Of a stretch of 64,000 nucleotides of DNA, positions 38,387 through 45,451 are shown piece after piece. The stretch comes from Peribacillus frigoritolerans (GTDB taxonomy: Bacteria > Bacillota > Bacilli > Bacillales > DSM-1321): NCBI RefSeq assembly GCF_030676415.1, contig NZ_JAUUTW010000004.1:186001-250000 (forward strand). The letters run 5' to 3'. A model generated the notes under the pieces. The model saw only the letters and a program-made list of their open reading frames with translations. It made no database searches and was not told the DNA's origin. Numbering within the stretch: position 1 is the first letter of the stretch; each line of letters starts with the position of its first letter. A program made the translations under genes and the position numbers.

Positions 38387-38962
38387 TCATAGTTCCCCCT
38401 GTTCGTGTACGTTTCCCCATTGATAAATCGTAACGGCAATGACGCCATAAACTTCTTTTCTCTTAACGGTAAAGTCACCAACTTTTTCTGGCAATGTAAC
38501 ATCATGGCCATGCTCACAAACAATGTATCCCATATCGTTCAGCAATCGGTATTTATGTATTTCTTCAAGAATCTCGACTAGCTTTTGTTTCTTATAAGGT
38601 GGATCAAGAAAAATCAATTCAAAAGTCATTTCCCTTTTCACCAAAGCCTTCAGTGCACGCTCTGAATCATTTTTATAAACTTCTGCACGGTCTGAAAACT
38701 TGCATAGTTCCAAATTTGCCTTAACCGTTTGATTTGCTTTAAAATCGCGGTCGACAAATATAGCTTTATCCATGCCTCTGCTTAACGCTTCAATTCCCAG
38801 TCCACCGCTCCCGGCAAACAAGTCGAGGACCAGCCCTCCTTCGAAATAAGGACCAATCATGTTGAAAATGGATTCCTTGACTTTATCAGTTGTCGGCCGG
38901 GTTCCCGTACCCGGTACAGCCTTAAGTGGTCTTCCTTTGCAAATTCCGGAAACGACCCTCAT
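38387..38962 (-). CDS. rsmD: 16S rRNA m2G966 methyltransferase RsmD
   Basis: A SAM-dependent methyltransferase for G966 of 16S rRNA (YlbH in B. subtilis). The 191-aa product begins MRVVSGICKGRPLKAVPG and contains RPTTDKVKESIFNMI, DLFAGSGGLGIEALSRG (SAM motif I), and LIFLDPPYKK (the DPPY catalytic motif). The frame reaches 38974, but ATG at 38962 matches homologues. It is followed without gap by coaD. A small gene in the same direction lies 106 bp upstream. Confidence 0.96.
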   Translation of the reverse strand: MRVVSGICKGRPLKAVPGTGTRPTTDKVKESIFNMIGPYFEGGLVLDLFAGSGGLGIEALSRGMDKAIFVDRDFKANQTVKANLELCKFSDRAEVYKNDSERALKALVKREMTFELIFLDPPYKKQKLVEILEEIHKYRLLNDMGYIVCEHGHDVTLPEKVGDFTVKRKEVYGVIAVTIYQWGNVHEQGEL

Positions 38963-39068
38963 CATCCTCACCACATTTTATGACAAATTTCTGTTACTTT
39001 CCTATCCTAACATATTAGAAAAAGCTAGCCAATATTTAAACCCATTCGGCTTCATTTCCAAGATGTAA

Positions 39069-39224
39069 TCAACTTATCATTTCGGACCATGGAAAGAAGA
39101 TATCCATTCTTTTTATAAATCTTTTGCATTTTGAATAATAAAGTGGTTTTTGGCAATAATGTGAATAACAACATTCCTTTTTAGGTGTTGTTGCCAACCG
39201 CGGAGAAGGCTTACGTTTCCCCAT
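39069..39224 (-). CDS. Small cysteine-rich basic protein (51 aa)
   Basis: I do not recognise this protein. The frame starts MGKRKPSPRLATTPKKE, continues CCYSHYCQKPLYYSKCKRF and ends IKRMDIFFPWSEMIS with a TGA stop. GGAGG lies 8 bases before the ATG. The product is very basic at the N-terminus, with four cysteines (C-C-x4-C-x9-C spacing) that could bind metal, and an aromatic end. It lies 106 bp upstream of rsmD in the same direction and may share its transcript. It could also be a leader peptide. Confidence 0.6.
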   Translation of the reverse strand: MGKRKPSPRLATTPKKECCYSHYCQKPLYYSKCKRFIKRMDIFFPWSEMIS

Positions 39225-39286
39225 AAGTTCTTCCTCCGGTTTCTCCTCTCCCTTTGCCTTCTGGTCCTTAGTTAGACATAGAAGGA

Positions 39287-39315
39287 CCCTGCATATTTTT
39301 GCAGGGCTTTTTTTT
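39287..39315 (+). terminator. Orphan plus-strand terminator
   Basis: CCCTGCA and TGCAGGG form a perfect 7-bp stem with a 6-base loop, followed by C and TTTTTTTT on the plus strand. No plus-strand gene ends here; the nearest upstream plus-strand gene, ylbJ, already has a terminator at 37859-37893. It therefore suggests an unannotated plus-strand transcript. Confidence 0.75.
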
Positions 39316-39433
39316 ATTGATAAACCTCCGATATCTAATTTCCTTTGTTATGATTCGTCAATGAAGTTGTCCTTCTCTTTTATGAGGGATAATGATAAAG
39401 TAATGAATAATAAGTTAGTTAGGAGAGGTTTAA

Positions 39434-39823
39434 TTGATTCAACGTTTTATTGAAATTGGACAAGGATATTCCGATATATATGAGTTGCTGGAAGTAGGTC
39501 GCAATCAGAAACATCGAGTTGCAAGGCTTTTGGCCATGCATACTACTATAAATGATAAAAAGGTAACATCATTGGTTATCGTCATGCAGCCCACAGATCC
39601 TGGGAAATTCCAGCCGCTTTACATTTGCCGTGAAGGTATACCGAACCCTCATGCCACCAAAAACAAACGCTATGAGCTTTTTGAGAACTTGGCGGAGGAA
39701 CTGGATAGACCAATTATTGAAATCGACGTGAAACCTTCGGTGCTCTTTGCAGAAATCGAGTTGTACTACCAACACTTAATCGGCATTTTGCGTATGAATA
39801 GATATCTGCCCCCATTAAGTTGA
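39434..39823 (+). CDS. Conserved uncharacterised protein, 129 aa
   Basis: A 129-aa protein of a Bacillaceae family of unknown function (I believe DUF7147-like, but this is from memory). It begins IQRFIEIGQGYSDIYELLEV and has conserved aromatic and acidic positions (FQPLYICREGIPNPHATKNK, then RYELFENLAEEL). No membrane segment or catalytic motif is evident. TTG at 39434 is the start, with AGGAGAGG 5 bases upstream. It is convergent with ylbG and shares the terminator at 39845-39878. Confidence 0.75.
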   Translation: MIQRFIEIGQGYSDIYELLEVGRNQKHRVARLLAMHTTINDKKVTSLVIVMQPTDPGKFQPLYICREGIPNPHATKNKRYELFENLAEELDRPIIEIDVKPSVLFAEIELYYQHLIGILRMNRYLPPLS

Positions 39824-39844
39824 AAGATGTTGATGCCCTGAATT

Positions 39845-39878
39845 GAAAAAGGCTGACTCCGCATGAGTCAGCTTTTTT
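39845..39878. terminator. Bidirectional terminator at 39.86 kb
   Basis: AAAAAGGCTGACTC and GAGTCAGCTTTTTT form a 12-bp core stem with a CGCAT loop and A/T runs on both sides. It overlaps the ylbG stop codon by one base. Confidence 0.85.
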
Positions 39879-40153
39879 CAAATTCCCATTTTATAATCAT
39901 ATTCCTTCGCTTTATCCGGTTTGGAGTTTTCGAACTCCACCTTCAAAAAAGGCTTGTAAGAAAGGTCCACTTTTTTAACGAACGAATAATTATTCAGCTT
40001 TTCCACTAGTGGTTCCACTTCATCCATATTCGTATAAAGCACTACATATTTCAACTTTTTTGAAACATAATGGATATTCCCAAATTTCCTAAGCATTTTG
40101 GCTTGTTTTAATGTATGTAAATAGACGATGATTCCCTGTCTCGCTCCAAGCAT
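39878..40153 (-). CDS. ylbG: YlbG, UPF0298 (DUF2129) protein
   Basis: A 91-aa DUF2129 protein of unknown function, conserved next to ylbF and rsmD in Firmicutes. It has [35 protein letters not shown] and [21 protein letters not shown] cut by short loops, a small alpha/beta fold. AAAGGGAG precedes the ATG with good spacing. It is a normal-length, intact gene. Confidence 0.92.
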   Translation of the reverse strand: MLGARQGIIVYLHTLKQAKMLRKFGNIHYVSKKLKYVVLYTNMDEVEPLVEKLNNYSFVKKVDLSYKPFLKVEFENSKPDKAKEYDYKMGI

Positions 40154-40291
40154 ATCAATAACTCCCTTTTATAAAGGTTTTAACTAAGTGTAGCACAGCA
40201 GAATCTTTACTTTCAACCAAGAAAAAAAGATTATAAACAAAATTCTCTCACTATTATGAATATATACACTGTGAAGGGGGCCAAACAAACG

Positions 40292-40615
40292 ATGGATTTA
40301 AACCAAATTTGGCATCAATTTATTGATCATCTATTAGATAATGATGAAATTACCCAAGCTTCGATAAAAAAAATCACAGGTATACCATTTATATATATCC
40401 ATTATCATCCGGCACAAAATGATAATAGTCAGCTTTCTTTCTTAATAAAAAAAGCCGCAAGCCTTTCAATGCGTGGCAAGCAGCTTCATTGTGAAACCAT
40501 TTTCGTACGGCAAGAAGAACATTTATATGTATTCCGGCATCGTTTTTATGTGCCGCAGCAAAAGATGTTTTGCTGCGGCAACCTATGTCCGGATTGTATT
40601 TTATATCGCAGTTAA
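40292..40615 (+). CDS. Uncharacterised 107-aa protein with C-terminal Cys motif
   Basis: I do not recognise this protein. It is a 107-aa soluble product with an N-terminal MDLNQIWHQFIDHLLDNDE and a C-terminal cysteine cluster CCGNLCPDC, which could bind metal. ATG at 40256 has no ribosome binding site; ATG at 40292 with GAAGGGGG 11 bases upstream is preferred. It is transcribed opposite to its neighbours ylbG and ylbF. A perfect 13-bp hairpin (40551-40580) lies inside the gene over the first cysteines. Confidence 0.7.
   Translation: MDLNQIWHQFIDHLLDNDEITQASIKKITGIPFIYIHYHPAQNDNSQLSFLIKKAASLSMRGKQLHCETIFVRQEEHLYVFRHRFYVPQQKMFCCGNLCPDCILYRS
40551..40580 (+). repeat. Perfect 13-bp inverted repeat inside a coding region
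   Basis: TGCCGCAGCAAAA (40551-40563) and TTTTGCTGCGGCA (40568-40580) flank a GATG loop. The repeat encodes the PQQKMFCCG stretch of the gene at 40292-40615. No T-run follows on either strand, so it is not a simple terminator. Confidence 0.75.
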
Positions 40616-40814
40616 TCACTTTGTAACGTGTCCGGAATAAAAATGATAAAAACAAGGTACAAGGAAGGATCTTTATACATTCATCGGTTCATTGACCCAC
40701 TGTCTCGACGAAGGTTCCTTACATGACACAGCCACCGAACTCGTAATAATGTCGAAATTCGATGGCTGCATGTTCTTATATACCGGCCTAAATGTTCACG
40801 ATCTGGCCATTACC

Positions 40815-41264
40815 TTAAGCAGAGCATCCACAACTTCCGCCGGTTCCGCAGCTTCCCGTTGAACATCCACCGGATGAAACAAAGAATGGATTCCCCGCTG
40901 GGGTTTTGACCTGTTCAGAAACCGCTCGGCCAATTCTTCCGCTTATTTCATCAAGAACGGATTGCAATTCGGTCTCCGCCCGTTTAAACTCAGCAATGGC
41001 AGGATGCATATCCATGTCTCGTTTAGCTTGCCTGGTTTCTAAATTGATGCGTTTATAATCCGGATGATATTTACCGAACCTTTGAACATCTTCAAATAGA
41101 TCCTTTAGCGAAGTAAACTTGGATATTTTCCGCTGGGCCTCTTTGTCGCTTTGTAATTTATATAAACTAAGGAGATATTCTTCCCCTATTTCAGAATGAA
41201 GGATCATTTCAGCTAATCCATCAGCCTGTTGTAAAATGTCGATGATTTCCATAGTAGCAAGCAT
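40815..41264 (-). CDS. ylbF: YlbF/RicF, regulator of biofilm and competence
   Basis: A member of the YlbF/YmcA family. With YmcA and YaaT it forms the RicAFT complex that supports RNase Y-dependent mRNA processing, competence, biofilm and sporulation in B. subtilis. The 149-aa product is helical with FGKYHPDY and a C-terminal cysteine cluster CSTGSCGTGGSCGC, the Fe-S ligand region of RicF. ATG at 41264 is preferred over an upstream frame because GGAGGTGAG lies at good spacing. The length equals that of the B. subtilis protein. Confidence 0.95.
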   Translation of the reverse strand: MLATMEIIDILQQADGLAEMILHSEIGEEYLLSLYKLQSDKEAQRKISKFTSLKDLFEDVQRFGKYHPDYKRINLETRQAKRDMDMHPAIAEFKRAETELQSVLDEISGRIGRAVSEQVKTPAGNPFFVSSGGCSTGSCGTGGSCGCSA

Positions 41265-41324
41265 TAACAAGCTCACCTCCACAACCATTTTACCATTTCT
41301 CCCTTTTAGATGCTAATGGTTTGA

Positions 41325-41750
41325 TTAAATCGAGGAAGTGATATGTACCTCAATCTCTTTTTGCAACCCTGTTTTTTCACCTGAACCATTCAAAACCTCA
41401 AGCTTTATTTTATGCATGCCATTCGGGACATCCTTTAAGATAAATGCTGCCGTTTTCATATCGACTTTCTTTTGATTATCAATAAATACGGACACAGTTG
41501 CCAATTGATCAGGATTTGATTCAGAAAAACCATAATTCTTCAAATAGCACTCTACATAGACAGAGTTGCCTTTTACAAAAGTTTTAACCCGAAAGTCCTC
41601 ATCTGAATTTCGGATGCTCGATACAGTGGTGGCAGCTTTAAGAGTAGATTCAGCTTGCGTGGCTACTCCTGAATTTTCAGGTTCCGGTATTTTCTTTCCA
41701 CAACCCGATGCTGCCATCAACACTGCTAGAGCCAATATCAACTTTCTCAT
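41325..41750 (-). CDS. Putative lipoprotein of unknown function
   Basis: A 141-aa secreted lipoprotein. It has the signal peptide MRKLILALAVLMAASGCGKK with lipobox AASGC, so Cys17 is the likely lipidated residue. The mature part begins with a low-complexity linker and ends in a beta-rich domain (KTFVKGNSVYVECYLKNYGF, HKIKLEVLNGSGEKTG), which resembles small Ig-like extracellular folds. I do not recognise the family. It lies between ylbE and ylbF, where B. subtilis has no gene. Confidence 0.75.
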   Translation of the reverse strand: MRKLILALAVLMAASGCGKKIPEPENSGVATQAESTLKAATTVSSIRNSDEDFRVKTFVKGNSVYVECYLKNYGFSESNPDQLATVSVFIDNQKKVDMKTAAFILKDVPNGMHKIKLEVLNGSGEKTGLQKEIEVHITSSI

Positions 41751-41810
41751 TCCATCGTCCCCCTTTTGCCTTTATTGTTCGCCAAAAGGAGTAATTTACT
41801 CTTATTTTCT

Positions 41811-42053
41811 TCATTCACCTGGAACATTCATCGCTTGAAACATATGAAGCATCATGGAGGCAACCTGGACGCTTTCCGAAAATTTAGAGACCCGATGTGG
41901 AATCGACTTCTCAAAATAATATTTCGCTTCGGTTTCAAACACATCCACTTCATGGGGATTACGCATTAACCTTTTGTACCATGCAGGCTGAATCCTCAAG
42001 TAATTTCGCATATCTTCGTTTGTTTGAATGAATTCATATATATTCTGACGCAT
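41811..42053 (-). CDS. ylbE: YlbE-like protein
   Basis: An 80-aa YlbE-family protein of unknown function with the conserved YLRIQPAWYKRLMRNPHEVD and FEKSIPHRVSKFSESVQVAS motifs. AGGAGGG lies 6 bases before the ATG. It follows ylbD by 12 bases and is co-transcribed with it. In B. subtilis the ylbDE genes belong to the sporulation group by context. Confidence 0.92.
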   Translation of the reverse strand: MRQNIYEFIQTNEDMRNYLRIQPAWYKRLMRNPHEVDVFETEAKYYFEKSIPHRVSKFSESVQVASMMLHMFQAMNVPGE

Positions 42054-42065
42054 GAAAAACCCTCC

Positions 42066-42497
42066 TTAATCCTTGGTGAATAAAAAAGGGTTAGCTCTCT
42101 GCTCTTTTTCTTTTGGGGGAGGACTGGTATCACCTGATTTATTCCCTTGGAAAGCAGATAGCACTCCTTGGATTGCACCGATGGCCTGATTGGCATTCGT
42201 AATATATTGTTGAATCTGCCCCATATCCATGTTTTTAACTGCACTCATTAACGAACCGATCAACTCAGTGCTTTGCCCTTCCTTTTCAACCGGCGGTGAT
42301 GGGGATCCTGTATTCACTTTGTACTCACCCACACTGCCGTCAGCCTGCCAGCGTGGATGATCCTCTCCGAGTAAATACCACTCTTCAAAAAGTTCCTGCC
42401 AAGTTGCTTGTTTGCTTCTCACTTCATTCACTAAATGAGGATGTTCCTTAACAAACTTCCGAAATGCATCCACGGAGGGCCGCTTTCTTTTCGCCAT
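42066..42497 (-). CDS. ylbD: YlbD, putative spore coat protein
   Basis: A 143-aa YlbD-family coat protein: a conserved N-terminal part (RPSVDAFRKFVKEHPHLVNE, then WQELFEEWYLLGEDHPRW), a Q/N-rich helical centre (MDMGQIQQYITNANQAIGAI) and a P- and K-rich tail. The frame reaches 42521, but ATG at 42497 follows GAGGTGAGAG and matches the family start. Expression in sporulation is inferred from the family. Confidence 0.88.
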   Translation of the reverse strand: MAKRKRPSVDAFRKFVKEHPHLVNEVRSKQATWQELFEEWYLLGEDHPRWQADGSVGEYKVNTGSPSPPVEKEGQSTELIGSLMSAVKNMDMGQIQQYITNANQAIGAIQGVLSAFQGNKSGDTSPPPKEKEQRANPFLFTKD

Positions 42498-42626
42498 TAC
42501 TCTCACCTCACACTTAGACATCGCCTATTGCACCATATGCTAAAGGTAAATAAAAAGTGCATAACATTCCTTTTCAAATGCAATCGGATTTCAATAGCAT
42601 ACTATTGAAAAAAAGGAGGTATTTTC

Positions 42627-42824
42627 ATGTCGGATGCAAGTGATTTAATTAAAGACTTCCAGAACCTGGCTGAGTCTGCAGATGAAACTGAGTTATCTGT
42701 TTTATCAAGAATTGTTTCAGGGTTAAAAGCCAAAAGAGGGCAAAGGAAGCACTCTTATTTATCAAGCTTGCTGCAATTAAATAAGGATGTAAGCAATCAA
42801 GGGACGACGCCTACGATGACATGA
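42627..42824 (+). CDS. Uncharacterised small protein, 65 aa
   Basis: I do not recognise this protein. It is 65 aa, helical and charged, beginning MSDASDLIKDFQNLAESADE and carrying the basic stretch GLKAKRGQRKHSYLSSLLQ. AAAGGAGG lies 9 bases before the ATG, a near-perfect ribosome binding site, which is the main support. It is transcribed opposite to ylbD. Its last 48 bases overlap a doubtful minus-strand frame. Confidence 0.65.
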   Translation: MSDASDLIKDFQNLAESADETELSVLSRIVSGLKAKRGQRKHSYLSSLLQLNKDVSNQGTTPTMT

Positions 42825-43031
42825 TGAATTGAACATTACGCATGGAGGCATGATAGCTGCCTTGATAGATTCAGGAATGGGGTACCCTTGCAAGCTCAAC
42901 AGTTCCAAAAGGGTATGCTGCCGTGACTGCGGATATCCAAGTTCGTTATGTAAAACTCTCCATTGGCGATCGATTAACGTGTACATCGAATTAATACTGG
43001 GCAATTGATCATCATCGAGGGGAAGGTCCAC
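42777..43031 (-). pseudogene. Possible gene remnant, protein-like frame without start signals
   Basis: An 84-codon minus-strand frame starting with GTG at 43031 reads like real protein: DLPLDDDQLPSINSMYTLID, RQWRVLHNELGYPQSRQH, LLSLQGYPIPESIKAAI. The frame stays open and protein-like upstream to 43073 (SYLSISAKFPIITV), then meets a TGA. There is no ribosome binding site, it lies after the ylbC terminator, and its end overlaps the 65-aa gene. It is more likely a decayed gene than an active one. I do not recognise the family. Confidence 0.35.
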
Positions 43032-43129
43032 CGTGATGATGGGGAACTTTGCGCTTATCGACAGGTAACTTTTTCAATTTGAAAATATAATCCAGAACAA
43101 TAAAACGGACCCAAATCGGATCCGTATTT
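42825..43129. other. Region between the 65-aa gene and ylbC
   Basis: Apart from the remnant frame and the ylbC terminator (43103-43126) I see nothing else here. The ylbB gene (CBS-domain protein) that lies beside ylbC in B. subtilis is absent. Confidence 0.5.
43103..43126 (-). terminator. Terminator of ylbC
   Basis: On the minus strand ACGGATCC and GGGTCCGT pair over 8 bp with one G-U, followed by TTTATT. It lies 4 bases after the ylbC stop. Confidence 0.75.
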
Positions 43130-44173
43130 TTATCTCTTTATGAAATTCTGGATGTAATACTTTTTATATACCCCGACGCCCAGACCTGTAAATTCCTCGT
43201 TCAGCATCGCATCCCGATGCCCTTTGCTATTTAGCCAACCTTCCATGACTGCAGCTGCGTCCACATAATCAGCCGCTATATTTTCACCTGCTGCCCTGTA
43301 TTTTACATGACCTGCATCGAGACGCTTTTCCAAATCCCCCTTTGTTTCAGAAACATGGGTTCCTTCAGGTGCGTCCGTCATTTCCCTGCTATGAAGGTAA
43401 GCAACCTCCGCAGTTGGGGCATCCCATTCTAAAGGCTTCAAATCAAACCTGCTGCGCATTATATTCGTAATATCGAATATTTGCTGCTCATTGCCATCTT
43501 CCACTTTCGCCAAGTCTTCAGCAGAAAGGTCCTTAACTGTCACAAGTTTACCCTGATAGGTCAACTCATACGGCTGTTGTTTCAATAGGGCGGAATCATT
43601 CAAAAATCGGATGCTTGAAACAGTCCCGGTGAATTTATCCAAATAAAGCTGAACATTAATATTCCCTAAATCAATCAACGGCCTCATGTTCATATCTTCC
43701 TCCGACAATTCAAAACGATAGGAACTGTCACCAACTTCAATATCAACAGTAGGTTCCACATACAAGCTGGAATAGATGGCATCAATCGATTGTCCAATTT
43801 TAAAAGGAGCGACATTGACCTCATCACCGATTCCATAAGCAGAAACCACTTCTTCATTTTCAACGGCTAATTGGAAATAATTATTATAGTCCTTTTTATA
43901 AACCCACCATTCATATCCATAAGCGGACATATCAATTCGATCTGGCTTACCGTATTCCTTTTCTATCTCTTTTGCATTTTTCCCGATTGTTACCGCCAGA
44001 CCTTCTGTCACTTCAGCAATCCCTTCCTTTTCAGAGGAAGTGCTTTTTTCATTTATATGTCCATTGGGGTTAACACCTTTGTTACCATCAATAAGAGGGT
44101 TTCCTTCATCTTCTTCATCGCCGATATTAAGATAAATACCGATTACGAAAAAAATAATGATTAACACCAACAC
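43130..44173 (-). CDS. ylbC: YlbC, exported CAP/SCP-domain protein
   Basis: A 347-aa secreted or membrane-anchored protein with an N-terminal hydrophobic segment (about residues 1-17). A CAP-associated domain follows (about residues 60-200, twice with the pattern IGKNAKEIEKEYGKPDRID, then GYEWWVYKKDYNNYFQLAVE) and a C-terminal CAP (SCP/PR1) domain with EVAYLHSREM, GENIAADY and EGWLNSKGHRDAMLN. The GTG at 44173 has a weak ribosome binding site. CTG at 44191 lies 7 bases after GAGAGAGGGAG and would add basic residues before the helix, so it may be the true start. The function is unknown. Confidence 0.9.
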   Translation of the reverse strand: MLVLIIIFFVIGIYLNIGDEEDEGNPLIDGNKGVNPNGHINEKSTSSEKEGIAEVTEGLAVTIGKNAKEIEKEYGKPDRIDMSAYGYEWWVYKKDYNNYFQLAVENEEVVSAYGIGDEVNVAPFKIGQSIDAIYSSLYVEPTVDIEVGDSSYRFELSEEDMNMRPLIDLGNINVQLYLDKFTGTVSSIRFLNDSALLKQQPYELTYQGKLVTVKDLSAEDLAKVEDGNEQQIFDITNIMRSRFDLKPLEWDAPTAEVAYLHSREMTDAPEGTHVSETKGDLEKRLDAGHVKYRAAGENIAADYVDAAAVMEGWLNSKGHRDAMLNEEFTGLGVGVYKKYYIQNFIKR

Positions 44174-44513
44174 CTTACCTAAACTGCGCAGAGGAACACT
44201 CCCTCTCTCTATCTAATTTATGTACCCAATGCAAAAAACCTTTCTTTCCTGATTATATCACTGTTCAATCATAATTTTCTAATTTACGATAGACTGCCCC
44301 TTCATTAAATTTATTTAAAAAATGGAACTTTTGTGAATGATTAAAATACCATGGTTGAGTTCATTGCAACTTCCACCATTTCGTACTATTATAAAATATA
44401 GGATAAAATGGTATATTATAAACATACTTGGAGATTTTTAATATATTCATGTACATAATATTTTCCCGGTATGTCATTTTAATTCTCAATAGTAAACATA
44501 GGAGGTACTACTC
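44174..44513. other. Divergent control region between ylbC and the YugN-like gene
   Basis: A 340-bp AT-rich gap that contains the rightward promoter at 44364-44392 and must contain a leftward ylbC promoter, which I could not pinpoint. No gene is visible. Confidence 0.5.
44364..44392 (+). promoter_or_regulatory. Candidate sigma-A promoter of the YugN-like gene
   Basis: TTGCAA (44364-44369), a 17-bp spacer, and TATTAT (44387-44392) give 4-5 of 6 matches in each hexamer. The -10 lies about 120 bases before the start codon. Confidence 0.45.
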
Positions 44514-44876
44514 GTGAAATTTGAAAGCTTTGGAATCGAAAACATCACAGCCGACTTAAACCGATTAGATGACCTAATGCCGCAATATGGTTTAATACGT
44601 GCAGAACAATGGGATTACGAAAGAGTCAGTTACGATCGTAAGTTCGAATTAAAAGAAGGCACGTTTTACCTGAGAATACTTGGCTATGCTACAGAGGGCG
44701 ATGTAGGCGCTCACAGGGCCGTCATCAAACTAATGGTTCCTCTATTAGGAAAACACTATTATCCACACGGAGTTGAATATGGTGAAGGAGAGGATTTCCC
44801 TGTATCACTAGTTAAACAAAGTGAAAAAATCCTCGCTCAAATCAAAGAAGAACTTACACAATTCAACGGCCTGTAA
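44514..44876 (+). CDS. YugN-family protein
   Basis: A 120-aa protein of the YugN-like family (Bacillaceae, unknown function). It begins MKFESFGIENITADLNRLDD, with FELKEGTFYLRILGYATEGDV and LGKHYYPHGVEYGEGEDFP cut by short loops. No membrane segments or catalytic motif are evident. It starts with GTG at 44514, with AGGAGG 9 bases upstream. It has its own promoter candidate and terminator, so it is likely monocistronic. Confidence 0.82.
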   Translation: MKFESFGIENITADLNRLDDLMPQYGLIRAEQWDYERVSYDRKFELKEGTFYLRILGYATEGDVGAHRAVIKLMVPLLGKHYYPHGVEYGEGEDFPVSLVKQSEKILAQIKEELTQFNGL

Positions 44877-44901
44877 AAGCCGTTAGTGAAAAGTAGGTAC
44901 A

Positions 44902-44937
44902 AAGAGAGAGGATCATGTGTGATGCTCTCTTTTTTTT
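44902..44937 (+). terminator. Terminator of the YugN-like gene
   Basis: AAGAGAG and CTCTCTT form the outer stem, ATCA and TGAT the inner stem, with a TGTG loop and a following run of eight T residues. Confidence 0.85.
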
Positions 44938-44948
44938 GTATCCATAAC

Positions 44949-44982
44949 AAAAGCCTGATGCTTTTTTTGCACCAGGCTTTTT
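44949..44982. terminator. Terminator of the DUF420 gene
   Basis: AAAAGCCTGATGC and GCACCAGGCTTTT form a stem with one mismatch (G-U on the minus strand) around TTTTTTT, flanked by A and T. On the minus strand it ends the transcript of the gene at 44990-45451. Confidence 0.8.
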
Positions 44983-44989
44983 CATTATT

Positions 44990-45451
44990 TTAAAATCCTA
45001 GGATCGCCTTTATTAAAGATGTTGTTTCGCCGCCATGATATATCACATAAAGCAGGATGTAAACAGCTACTCCAGTAATCCCAGTGAAAAACCAAATGAT
45101 GCTTGTCGCAGGCCCGATTTTTTTATGAATGGCGAATTTACCTTTAAACCCAGTGGTAAGCATGATGATCCCCAAAACAGCCCCAGTTGTTGCAAGCGTT
45201 ATATGGAAAACCAAAAAAATCGTATAATAAATTTTAATGTCATCGGGGCCGCCAAATGACGTACTACCAATGAAGACCGTCCGAGAAAGATATATAGTGA
45301 AAAAGATTACCGCAAAAATCGCAGCTGCCATCATGGTTTTTTTATGGGTCTCGATTTTGCGTTGTTTAATTTGATACCAGCCTATTGCAACAGTGATGGC
45401 ACTTAATACAATGAAGGCTGTACTTATCGTTGGAAGGATTGGTAAAGACAT
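44990..45451 (-). CDS. ctaM: DUF420 membrane protein (CtaM/YozB-like)
   Basis: A 153-aa integral membrane protein with four or five hydrophobic helices (about residues 10-25, 36-55, 75-97, 110-125 and 128-148) and conserved histidines (TIFLVFHITLATTGAVLG, KGKFAIHKKIGP). DUF420 proteins are encoded beside heme-A oxidase genes, and S. aureus CtaM is needed for aa3 oxidase maturation. Its place next to ctaG supports that role. AGAGG precedes the ATG. Confidence 0.85.
   Translation of the reverse strand: MSLPILPTISTAFIVLSAITVAIGWYQIKQRKIETHKKTMMAAAIFAVIFFTIYLSRTVFIGSTSFGGPDDIKIYYTIFLVFHITLATTGAVLGIIMLTTGFKGKFAIHKKIGPATSIIWFFTGITGVAVYILLYVIYHGGETTSLIKAILGF

Larger units (their letters stand above)
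38963..39433. other. rsmD upstream region
   Basis: A 471-bp gap that contains the 51-codon minus-strand gene (39069-39224), a plus-strand terminator (39287-39315), and the promoter side of the gene at 39434. Rfam lists a 'ylbH leader' RNA in this position in Bacillus; I cannot test whether this sequence matches it. Confidence 0.5.
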
